Below, in pieces: positions 1 through 10,700 of a stretch of DNA of 64,000 nt (positions are counted from its first letter, which is position 1; every line of letters starts with the position of its first letter). The stretch lies in the NCBI GenBank assembly GCA_038501195.1, contig JBBPUQ010000005.1, positions 3,224,001 to 3,288,000 on the forward strand, given 5' to 3'. Source of the DNA: Nemania diffusa. Lineage: Eukaryota > Ascomycota > Sordariomycetes > Xylariales > Xylariaceae. Both the position numbers and the translations under genes were made by a program. The notes under the pieces were generated by a model that saw only the letters and a list, made by a program, of their open reading frames with translations, ran no database searches and was not told the DNA's origin.

Positions 1-2
1 CC

Positions 3-1951
3 TTCCAATCCGTCAACGACCGCCGTAATAAGCTCGCAAGTGAACGACTAACCGGAAACCAAACCCAACATGCACAGCGGCAGCACCAACAGCACCAGCA
101 TCAGCATCAGCACCAGCGCCAGCAACCAGAACAGCAGCAACCAGCGTCGCCGCAGCCTCAAATTTCTCGACTGGGCGTCCAGGGGCAGCCTAGCCAGTAT
201 AGGGGCATCGCTTCATCCAACTGGAGAACCCACGCGGCCGAAGACGAGATCGACTCCCAATCGCACACGCTGTTTGACACCTACGATGGTGCTGGGCCTC
301 CTCATCATTTGCAACAGCCCTCATTCATTCGCAACGGGCTACTCTCTCAACCTCATCTGATTCATAACCATTACCTCCAACATGCCGTTAGTGGCGCCGC
401 GCATCCGAGTTCCGTACCGATATCCGATGCTCAGCTCGACTCCAGCTTTGCCTATTTCTATGATCGTGGCAACGGCCTCTATACCCGACTCATTCCCGCT
501 GACATGCTCCCTGCGCTGCAGAATATCCCAGCTACACAACAGGATTGTGCTGGCATGTTGCTGGTTCCTCAACCCCGTGCTTTGCCTCCAAACGGGCGCT
601 CGAGCAACACGGAACCTGTTACCCTGGCAGTACGTAATGCGTTTTCCTCGGATCAAATCAACCATGAATCACTCCCCTCCCCCTATCTATAACTACTAAA
701 GAATTCCTTCATAGAAGTCCCCTGTGATGCCCACGCCGCCGAAGGATACAATCCAGGTAAGCTACATTGTCGATCATGCGTCACATCGTAGCTCCGGGGC
801 ACCTATCCACAGTAGATCTCATGTAGGATTTTATATCGTATCCTTTTTTTATGCGAATGCTGCGTCTCTAAACCTAAAAATATGCAAATCATTGTCCAAT
901 TTTGGCTCGCAATTATGCAATCAACCCCCTGACTAGAACATTTGAGCTCGGCTAATGGGGTTGTTCTTATAGATAAAAATCGATGACATCGTTGCTTCTA
1001 CTCCGCCGACATTAGCTCGCCCATCCAGTCATTCTGGAGGCGGACCCGGCCCGTCTTATCATGCACCCGCCGGTCAGCGACGAACTAAAATCTACTGTGA
1101 TAAATGGGTACATGAGGGTGTTTGTGCTTTCACCCAACAGGGTTGCAAGTATAAGCATGAAATGCCGTCAGACAGGTTCACCCAAAACCAGCTTGGCCTC
1201 TTCCATGGTTATCCGCAATGGTGGAAGAAACACCAAGCCGATATGGCGAGACAGCATGAGGTGCAGCCATCCGAGGCGTCTAAGAATTGTAGCCAGAGCA
1301 ACAATTCCAGACCGAGTAGCGAACGATACATTGGCCGCATTAATAGTTCTGCGATTGGAAATGGAGGCGCCCGCGGTGAAGGCTCAGGCTTCACTTCTGA
1401 CGCAAGCGGACAGCTTACATGGCGCCATGATGAATACAATGGCCAGCCCCAAGTCCTAGGTTCTGCCCCTTCTATCGGGCGGGCAACGACATCTCGACAA
1501 ATGTGTGGCCCTATTAGGAGGACCATAGGTGCGTATCCAAATCCCAATTGGGCAGGTCTGCCGTCGCGCCCCACGAAACCCGTGATATTTATGCTGACTC
1601 GTTTGTATCGTAGGCACAAGCTCAAGTAGTAATACTCCCTCATATCCAGCTTTATACGGATCACCCTTCGGTCCTATCGCTCCACCGGCTCGCAGCAGCC
1701 CGGCAACAACTTTCCCCATAGAACCTATGCATTTTTCATCAGCAATACAACCGACAATGGAACCATACGGTACGCCTCAAGGTACACGGAGAAGCTCTCC
1801 AGCTGGGACCAGAGCTTCCACATCCTCCATGTTACCCACAGACAATCCATATGCATCGCTTGAAATGCTCGAGGATGGCGGTGATCAAAATACGAATGAC
1901 AGAGGTGCAAACGCCGAGGCTCCACGCCCGGGTGGCGCACGTTTGTCATAG
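3..1951 (+). CDS. CCCH zinc-finger protein (DUF7923-like), 5' partial
   Basis: The gene enters from the left edge, so the start codon lies outside. Proposed exons are <3-629, 715-756, 973-1528 and 1614-1951, with GTACGT, GTAAGC and GTGCGT donors and TAG acceptors; the reading frame continues across all three junctions. Exon 1 has a Q/H-rich low-complexity stretch, then a conserved-looking block with YTRLIPADMLPALQ and a nearby VPQPRALPPNGR. This resembles the domain (DUF7923) that precedes zinc fingers in many ascomycete CCCH proteins. Exon 3 carries the finger C-x8-C-x6-C-x3-H (CDKWVHEGVC, then CKYKH), followed by GLFHGYPQWWKKHQADM. The C-terminal part is Ser/Pro-rich and probably disordered. 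CCCH fingers usually bind RNA, so a post-transcriptional role is the best guess. The family assignment is from memory of the motif layout; the substrate is unknown. Confidence 0.82.
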
Positions 1952-2858
1952 TGGGAGCCACTATCAACACAAGACTGCGTATTTGGATATTGATAGCAAG
2001 GCCGTATCCTTCATTGGATATGCCTTGCTTTCAAATACCGTAATCGATATTCTGCTCTTGTTACACTAGCCTATTGATATGCGCACCACGCTATTGGACG
2101 TCAGCCACATAGCCAAGGCGTAGAGTATATGGTCAGCGACCCGGTCTGTGTCTATGCGTAAGCGAAGCAAGGAGGCTTCCCGGAGCTGCGGACACAACTC
2201 TCATATTACATATCGACTAGCGATGTTTAGACCTGCGTACATCATGACCTGAAAATCGTAGCGAATCTTTTCACGAAATGATATAGACGGGGAAAAGGGG
2301 AACCAAGGGCATGGACATCTTGAGCTCCGCTGACGACGAGCGATTGGGAAACCTGGCAATGTACTTACTCGCTTACATAGGACAAATGCCGAAATGAAAC
2401 AAAATGTAGTATTTTGCTGAGTTTTGCCCTTTATTAATATACGCATGCCAATAGTGACAGCTCCCTTTAGGATCTTAAGGCTTAAGCTAAGGTATCATGA
2501 CATCAGGCCGCTTGGCTGGATTACCTATTCCGGGCTAAAGCGATGCTGTGGTTGGTGGAAACTTAGCAGGGAGATGGTGTTTAGCGAGCTGCCTGTGGAG
2601 AACTAATACGCCACACTGAACTCTAAATGCTACCCACATTATGGCATCTAGGCAAGTTTGAACTTTTACGATTAGGTACGGAGATCGTATCTACGTGATG
2701 ATTTTGGGTCTCGGTGAGCTGTATGTAAAGGCTGCAATTATTGAAAAATCCTCCTTCAACATGTCATCGACCACTTAACATACATGATTCATCCCAATCC
2801 TACATACACGCCTCTTGCGTGCAACAACTAACGTCTACGCAAACAGAGACAACCCGCC
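1952..2858. other. Intergenic, no gene seen
   Basis: This stretch lies between the 3' end of the CCCH gene and the 3' end of the minus-strand secreted protein, so the two neighbours converge. Only short unsupported frames are present. No tRNA, repeat or recognisable protein fragment was found. Confidence 0.5.
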
Positions 2859-3482
2859 TCACCCCCAAAATGCCATCGCCTGCTTACCGAGCGACTGCTG
2901 CCCCGCCGCATTCGCATGGCACCCATCCTGGACCTCAGCCGCGTGCAGGAGAAACGACCCCGGATACACGACCCCCAGCGCCGAGTCGTTGCCCGCGCGC
3001 CGCGCCAGGTCATCCGTCAGCTCGGCGCCGCCCTGGCCCGCCAGGAAGCAGTACTGTCCGGCGTCGTAGAGGGGCTGGCCGGTGACGTAGACGGCAGCGT
3101 TAGTCGCCGCGTGGGCGCGCGCGTTGGCGACCAGCGCCGTCACCTCGGCGTAGGTGGCGCCCGGGGACGCGAAGATGCAGATCTGCACCCACACGCTCGT
3201 GGGCTTGCCGTGGAGAGCGGCCTGCGCGTCGAATTTCTGCCACGCGGCCGAGTTGGGGTCCGTCCAGGATTGCACGACGAGCGCGCCGGTGCCGTAGGGC
3301 CCCCACATGCGGCGGCCGCCGGTGGCGGCGTAGCCTTGGGCTACGTTCTCGGCCATCGAGCAGCCGATGAAGCCCATCGTGTAGTCTGCTGCGGCCGATG
3401 GGGCGGGGAGGCTCGTTGCTGTGGTGGGCGTGGCGCTGAGGGCGAGGGTGGATGCGGTGATGAGGGAGATGATGGATAACAT
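2859..3482 (-). CDS. Small secreted SGNH/GDSL-like protein
   Basis: This is a single-exon frame of 207 residues starting at an ATG. The first ~23 residues look like a secretion signal (MLSIISLITASTLALSATPT). The mature part begins with an FIGCSMAENVAQGY block, where GCSM sits where SGNH hydrolases carry the GDS nucleophile motif. Near the C-terminus a DGCHAN stretch resembles the Asp-x-x-His block V of that fold. Several cysteines suggest disulfides. The coding region is strikingly GC-rich compared with the AT-leaning flanks, with almost exclusive G/C third positions. An esterase or lipase-like extracellular activity is plausible but rests only on two weak motif matches; it may instead be a secreted protein with no known activity. 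Confidence 0.7.
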   Translation of the reverse strand: MLSIISLITASTLALSATPTTATSLPAPSAAADYTMGFIGCSMAENVAQGYAATGGRRMWGPYGTGALVVQSWTDPNSAAWQKFDAQAALHGKPTSVWVQICIFASPGATYAEVTALVANARAHAATNAAVYVTGQPLYDAGQYCFLAGQGGAELTDDLARRAGNDSALGVVYPGSFLLHAAEVQDGCHANAAGQQSLGKQAMAFWG

Positions 3483-5048
3483 CTTGAGCGTGGGAGAGGT
3501 TTTATAAGATATGGTGTTGACTGGTGGGGACGGAGAGTGTGGTATTTGAGAGTGGCTGCGGTGAATAACTTACAAGTAGTGAAGAGGGTGAGACTTAGCT
3601 GTCGTTGATCTATGCTCAACAAGACGGTTCTGTATGCGCTTATATCCATAATCAATGCCCTATTTCACGCTGGCAGAGACAGACGCGATTTCCTACGATA
3701 TCTCTCATATTTCTTAGAGGTTTAGTCGGGAAGAAGAGGCGGCATATCAAGAGTGCCAAAAGCGGAATCTGCAAGAGTCCAATTGGTCAGGTAATATATG
3801 CGTAGCCGGGATGTGGATAAATGCCGCCGGACGTGGTTATTTTGGACACGGCGGACAATGATAACTCAGCTTCAATCGATCCAATCACGACATCCCGGCA
3901 TCGCCGTCGGCAACCCATAAGACGCTCGTACTGCGCGCTGAGAACAAGTGAATATTTGAATAGGCTCTAAGAAGTGAGACAACGGATATCCATAAGGACG
4001 TTGAACGTTGTAGGACGGGTCCAACACAATGCCAAGAACTCAAAGAACCCAATTGAGGGACCGCCAAGCACCCGTGAGCTTTCGTAAACGATACCCCTGA
4101 GACTTGTTTCTTTATTTGTACCTTGTTCATTGCCAAAATCAAATCAGGTTTAGTACTAGGGAGAAGATGTATCAAGCTCATCATAGCACAGTAGACTCTG
4201 TTGGGGATAGCTATAGGGTTATCGCTGAATTTACAACTGTACAGACTTTAACTACTAAATAAACCTTAATTTGAGACTGATGTGCCTCTCGTTCCGTGAG
4301 GAGCCCTAGGAAGTTGGCCTCCCGAGCGTATTAGGTATTAGCTGCCTTGCCGATAGTCTTGCCGATGACCTTGCCGACCACCTTGCCGATTGGGGATCTC
4401 GGGCCATCCTAAATGATCTAACTTGTAAGCTAATCCCGTAAGAACTCGTTTATGAAGTTAGGCTGGACAGAGATATCTAAAGTTTTAAACCCGCTCTTTA
4501 GGCTGTTTTATTACCTAGACGGACTTGTATTTGAAAGGGTGTCCAAGTTTAGAAGCAAACATGTAAGCTAGATATGTAACCCTAACTTATAACTCATATT
4601 GAACCAATTCGTTCTCCATTTGCTCTTCCATACTATCTCCTTACCATTAATTAGGTACTTTAATGGGTATTTTCAGACACGTATTCAGCTATCTCTTTCT
4701 AAATGAACAGATATGTCGTGAGATGAAAAGTATGGGTTACCAAACGTTGAAATAAGCTTATTCATAAGTGGCGGAACGCCAAGAATCAACTCAGGGCAGA
4801 CTTAGTCGGTCTCAAAATTGACTATAAGCGGTTACGCGGTTTATGTTAAACAGTTGGGACAGCACGGTTACCATACGATCAGGCAAGCCGCAATTCTAGA
4901 TAATCACCCTTACCAAAAACCATATGATAGATATAATCGATTTTTTATGTTTTCTGCTGTGTAAAAAGATCGAGAACAGGGTCTCAAGCCCGCTTTGCTC
5001 ATTAATGTGACCGACCCTTCTCTACACCGCTTATATTTTACCTCACTA
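3483..5048. other. Intergenic, AT-leaning, no gene seen
   Basis: This lies between the start of the secreted SGNH-like gene and the 3' end of the P450. A four-unit 12-bp repeat occurs near 4344-4391. No supported coding sequence was found on either strand; the longest frames lack family motifs and have no convincing start or splice context. Confidence 0.5.
4344..4391. repeat. 12-bp tandem repeat, four units
   Basis: Four imperfect copies of a 12-bp unit with core CTTGCCGA follow one another, differing mainly in the last bases of each unit. On the minus strand this reads as an alternating Gly-Lys-Val/Ile/Thr pattern, but no larger open frame contains it. It is either a chance minisatellite or the remains of a degraded repetitive coding sequence. 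Confidence 0.6.
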
Positions 5049-6847
5049 TTATGTAGACACTTGACGCTTAGTAAAACAAAGTTCAAGTTCTGGGGGCGCA
5101 AATGTGAAATGCTCTTGCATATTTTCGTCGAACGTTGCCAGATTCTGGACAGACGTCTCGCAAATGTCGTAGTTGGTAATGATCCGCGCAATAGTGGCTC
5201 GCATAGTCAGGAGAGCCAGGGGTTGGCCAACACAGCCATATTGGCCTATGGAAAATGGAGCGAAGCAGGATGCGTCGTGTATCAATTCGCGTCGTGAGTA
5301 CCACCTCTCTGGGATAAATTCGTCCGGAGAAGCGTAGCATTCCGGGCCTGGGATTGAAGGTTAGCCTGTCTTGAGCGACGATATAAGAGGATTAGTTACA
5401 TACTTCGGCCAACTATGAACTGTGGACAAAACACTGTAGTGTTGCCAGGGATGAATGTGCCGCCGACGTCTAGGCCTTCTGCTGGCGTGAGTCGTGGAAG
5501 GATTGTTGGGACTGGAGGGAAAAGCCGCAACGCTTCGTTTATCACGCCATTTAAGTGCTTTAGGACCGCCAGGTCGGTGTGCACATAGTCTCCCAGCTCA
5601 TCTCGTGGTAGATTGTCGATCTCAGCACGCAACAGGGCCACGTGATGCGGATATTGAGCCAGATATCTAAATATCGTCGTCAAGGTGGTGGCTGTGGTGT
5701 CACTGGCTCGAAAATGATTAAATGCTGGATCTATGTCTGGGACATCTGGCTAGTCACTCACCTTCCAGCAACGATAATGAGCTGTGAATCACCCTCAAGT
5801 AGAGTACGATCACGCCCGGTAGGAATTTGACCGTTCATAGGTTTCAGAAGACAACTCATGATGTCCTTCGTGTCTCCCTTCGCCTTTAAATCGTGTTATT
5901 CAGGGGGCAACAGGGTTAAAACGCGCTATCAATTCACTAACCTGTATACGAGCATCGAGCTGCGAGATACAGTAATTCAGGAACCCCCACCAATCCTTCG
6001 CTGCGCCAGGAATACTAGTCACGAGGCGGAAGAACCACATCGGGAGCTTAAAGCCAAGTGCAAAAAGTCCCGAGTTGAGGAGCTTTATGGCTTCATGCTC
6101 CTTGTTGGTTTCGAGCATCTCAAATGAGCGGCCGAAAGCAAGCTCACCCATTACGTCGAAACTGTATGACTTAAACAACCAAGTTACGTCCATGGAGTGA
6201 CCATCTGCGTCTTCGATTGCCTTGACTAGGAGTGCACGGTACCGGGCCATGCGTTCGTCGTAATCTCGGAGGTTTCTATTTCCAAAGGCCGTACTCCAGA
6301 TACGACGCCGCTGACTATGTAGAGTATCGTCGCGCGTGCTTTGTAACGATACTATGGGATATAACAAGTCGTACCAATCGGCCTTGCGACATTTAGAATC
6401 GGGCCCGTAGATAGCCTGGACAGCTCTAGGATGAACGATCGATAAGTCATTTGAGCCAATCTGTAGAAAACTGCCGTATTTCTGATGCAGCTTAAGAAGC
6501 TGTCGGAATGCATCTTGCCTCCTGATGTAGGTCGCGAACCAAGCACTTGAAACTTTGCAACCAAGAGGGCCCGGAAATGTCCGTAGAGGATGGAAGAAGA
6601 TGCGGAAAATAACGAGACTAGAATATAGACCGCCAAAGTAGCTAGCAGCTATAGCGATGGTTCTAAGCGTAGCAATCCGACTAGATAATTGGAAGAAATA
6701 AGAGTGAGCGATGATGCCCGTAGCAAGAGCTGTGATGGCAGCCAAGACATATCGGCTGCTATACAAGTGGTGCTCTCCGACTCGAAAAAAAACCAGATGA
6801 GATGTGACACCGGCTACGAAAGCGGTAATTAGTATGATAGTCTCCAT
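5049..6847 (-). CDS. Cytochrome P450 monooxygenase of the PKS locus
   Basis: Four exons read 6847-5942, 5883-5762, 5702-5404 and 5347-5049, giving 541 residues; donors are GTTAGT, GTGAGT and GTATGT and phases agree. The N-terminus has two or three hydrophobic segments, followed by the proline-rich hinge FHPLRTFPGP, as in membrane-anchored fungal P450s. The I-helix motif AGSDTTATT is rebuilt exactly across the second intron. The ExxR motif (EALR) and the following PP are in exon 3, then FIPERW. The heme loop FSIGQYGCVG is in exon 4, with ligand Cys at about residue 481. The enzyme should sit in the ER membrane and hydroxylate or epoxidise a lipophilic substrate using NADPH-P450 reductase. It lies directly downstream of the PKS on the same strand, so the polyketide is the likely substrate. 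The overall architecture recalls benzoate-hydroxylase/FtmC-like families; the substrate is not deducible. Confidence 0.93.
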
Positions 6848-7734
6848 GGCGGTTTTTGATTGGAGTTGCAGAAGAAGAGGACTGGACGAGTGTATTCAGT
6901 GAATCCCTGTTATACCCCGCGTCTAATGGTCGTCACGGCTCGTAAGATGCTGGGGGACCATGCCCGTGTCAGCATAGGCCGTGCTGAATGGAGGATGACT
7001 GTATGAAAGCAACTGCTCAAGCTTCTTCGACAGTTTGAAGTGAAGCTTTGTTCTCGAAGTGAGAGAATGAAAAATCCTAACTAAATCCGGAAAATGCATT
7101 GTTTTAACCTATATTCTAATATAAACATCCTTATAACTACCAGGTTTCAAGCTTCAGCTTCATGCGCGTCGGTAATGTCAATGAAGCCCGTTCGGGGGTC
7201 CGACTCTGTGACTAGAAACTTGTATTTGGAATATGAATCGCGCATGTTTCGTATGTATGGGGTAATTATTAGTAACCCGGTTTTGGGGTAACACTTTAGA
7301 CACTATTACATGTTGGCCTCACGTAGGTATAACTGAGCTTGCTCCACTCAATAGAATACCGCCACATCACATACAAAGTAAAGGAGAAGTGTGTCTCTAT
7401 ATCCTGCACCGCGTCTTTGTTTTTAGAAAGCCTAGTAATGTTCAAAGCTTGGTTCCGACGTTGCAATAGATTGAACTAAGAAATATAGTAGACTAGATAC
7501 GCCGTTGGAGATAAAGACAGGCGGAGATAAATAGATGTGGCAAATTAGTCCCGAAGAGGAAATTACTGTATTAGGCAAATCATAGGCAGACTCCATCAAC
7601 TTGAACGATCTCAACATGTAGGTAGTATTGAAGGCTTAAATCGATACATATACACATAATAGACAAGAAATACTACATCTATTGAACATGCCGTATGAAA
7701 ATCTCTGTTGACCCATCTTTTAGAGTCCTCTAAA
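6848..7734 (-). promoter_or_regulatory. PKS-P450 intergenic region, P450 promoter expected
   Basis: This 887-bp gap holds the 3' end of the PKS and the upstream region of the P450, both on the minus strand. No convincing gene is present. Sites for a pathway regulator could lie here, but I see no clear operator. Confidence 0.35.
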
Positions 7735-10700
7735 TTATTGGCCACCACTGCTTTCCTCCTTCAGCTCTGCCGGAACTAGCTGCGACCTGGTAGCAATTTT
7801 CTTGCATACCTCGGTAATCGGCGCACTGCTTGTGAGATCAAATATACTAATATCACTCTTCAACTCTAGTGCCAGCCAGTTCCGGAGTTCCACCGCCACC
7901 AGAGAATCTACTCCATACGTGTAGACAGGCTTTGAGGTGTCGATGTCGGAGGCAGGGACCATTATGATCTTGGTTACCTTGGCCAGCAAGATTTCTTGCA
8001 CGATTTCGCTTGCCGCATCTAGAGACGTGGCATGGCTGAGTCGATCAATCGATCCATCGCTGCTAGGTTTGTCTTCGTTGGCCGACGTCTCTTGGACATC
8101 CACGCGTTGGAGATAGGCGAAGTGCGGGAGAGTCCGGAACCAGTAATAATCGCCGCCGCCGGTGGCGTCCTCTTGCGATGCCTGGATGGCGCCACCACTA
8201 CCGGCACCCACAACCAGTTGCGTGGGAAATGGAGTCTTGCCGTCTGCAGTGCCTGCTATCGCGCACTTGAGGATGTGGAGGAACTGATCTTTGCCAAGGC
8301 TGGTCTAATTTTCCCAATTGTTAGTAAAGAATATTCCATCTTCCATGTAAAAAGGAGTGAAAGCCAGGGGCTAGTGTTAATGAACTCACCAATTTCAAGA
8401 AGCTAGTGTGTGCAGCTACGTCCTTATGCTCTTCGACATAACCAATGTCTTTCATGAGTCCGAGGTCGATACTCTGGGCCGGCAATCCTTGCGCGTGCCG
8501 ATACTGTGCCAGCGCGTCTTGGAAAGTGTTTCCTGCTGAATAATTTGACTGCGAGACAGACCCGATGATTCCGGCTAGTGAAGATAGCTGGATGAAGAAA
8601 TCGAGATCTCGAGGAAGTAGCTCGTGTAGATTCCAGCTCCCTAGTTATGCCGAGTCAGTCTTCAGTGGTCAATGTGCCTGCGGGGGTAGCCTCTTACCTT
8701 GTATTTTGGGTCTTGTGGCAGTCACCCACTGCTTAAATGTCATCTTGTGGAATAGCACGTCGTCCAGGACCATGGCTCCCTGAATCGCTCCACGAATAGG
8801 AGGCATAGCTGTAGCTATCTCGTCAAAGACCTCTTTGAGTTGAGATTTATCTGCAATATCTGCCGCGTATGGTCTTGCGTCTACACCTAGAGTCTTTAAT
8901 GTCTCGAGGACCTCCTGTGCCTCTTGTCGAGCGCCTCCAGACCGAGAGATAAATGCAATGTGGCGTGCGCCATGCTCCGCCATGAAAAGCGCTTGTGCGC
9001 GACCCAAGCCGCCCAGGCCGCCAACAAGCAAATAAGTAGAACTGGGATCGAGACTCATACGGATGGATTTTTGCGGTGCAGCTAGCACTCGTGACTCGGG
9101 CGTGACACGAAGGACTAACTTGCCGATATGTGCTCCCCGCTGCATCGTCCGAAACACGGACTCGACCTCAGTGAAGTCGTGCACCGCGATGGGTCGTATG
9201 AGGCCGATTGCACCTTGTTGGAAAAGCTGCAGGACCTTTGAAACTAGCGTGAAGCTCCTCCGTGGATCAGCGGTCATCATGTCCTCGAGGTTGACACACG
9301 CAAAGAGGGTGTTTCTGAGGAATGGTCGCATATCGAGCCCACTATTGCCCAGAATGTCTTTCTTTCCGACTTCGATGAATCGACCGTAGGGTGCGAGACA
9401 CTCCCAACTCTTCCGTAGTCCTTCTCCTGCTAGAGAGTTCACAACCACATCGACTCCGCGGCCTTGCGTCAAGCGTTGGATTCCCTTGTCAAATGACATG
9501 TCTCGCGAACTGAAGATGTGGTTGGGGTTCACACCCAAGTCGATAATCGCCTGCTTCTTAGCGTTACTGCCCACAGTGCAGAATATTTCAGCTTCTAGCA
9601 TTCTAGCGATCTGAATAAGGGCCTGTCCCAAACCTGTGAAGCGGGTTAGCGATGGGCATAAGAGATAGGGTCCCAACTTCGGGATAGATAAGCCTTACCT
9701 CCAGCAGCGGCGTGGATAAGTACGGACTCTCCCCTTTGTAGCCTGGCGACTTCAATCAGTGATTGGTAAGCCGTAGCGTAGGCGATAGGAATTGTAACGC
9801 CTTCCTCGAGCGTTAGGCTGGTGGGAAGAGCATGAACACAAGACTGATGTGATCGGATAGAGGTTCGCATTGCGCCCAAGCCCATGTAGATGACGCGGTC
9901 GCCAGGTGCGAATTTTGTCACTTTGGCACCGACGCTGCGGATGATTCCGGAAGCCTCATAACCCAAGGCAGGATGCTGGATCTGGCCCATCGCAATCATA
10001 ATGTCCCTAAGAAAGTTACGTTTAGTCGCTTGATGCTATAATGCGATTAAAATAGGAACGAAATACTCACAAAAAGTTCATGGCGCAAGCCTTTACTTCG
10101 ATCTCGACGTCTTCTTCCGGGAGGGGCTGGAAAGGCTCGTCGTCGTCAACAAAGTGAAGAGTGTCCAACATGCCAGGTGTTCCAATTGTCAACTTCAGAG
10201 GCCGCTTAGGCTGTATGAGATTCTCAATCTCTGGAGCGGCACCGGACTCTGTGAGTGATAGGGAGCGATTGAGGGCACTATCAGGGATGTACCGCGGGAT
10301 GCAGAGCGCCCCGTTTTGCTCGACAGTCTCCATCTCTGCGGGTGCATCTTGATTAGCCTCCCAAATGCTGCCAAGTCTGCGGCATATGGTGCGGGCTGCC
10401 GAATCAACATCTGAAGCCAATTCTCTGCTGAAATGAAGCTCGTATAACCGACGGGAGGCGTCCTCCGCTTTCACGCACCGCAAGAGCCCAGATACAATGC
10501 GTCTGCTAGGATGACTCGGTAGGTCTTCGGAATTTGATCTTGTAACCCAGAGAAGCTCTGCACTGTGGAGAAGAAGTTGCTGGACTTGATCAAACTGGAT
10601 AGCCCCCAACTCTTCAAGGAACGGGGTTTCGTACTCGAGAAGGGATATCACAGTCTTCCCTTGCGCACTATCTACTGCTGTTTGGATATCTGTAACCTCT

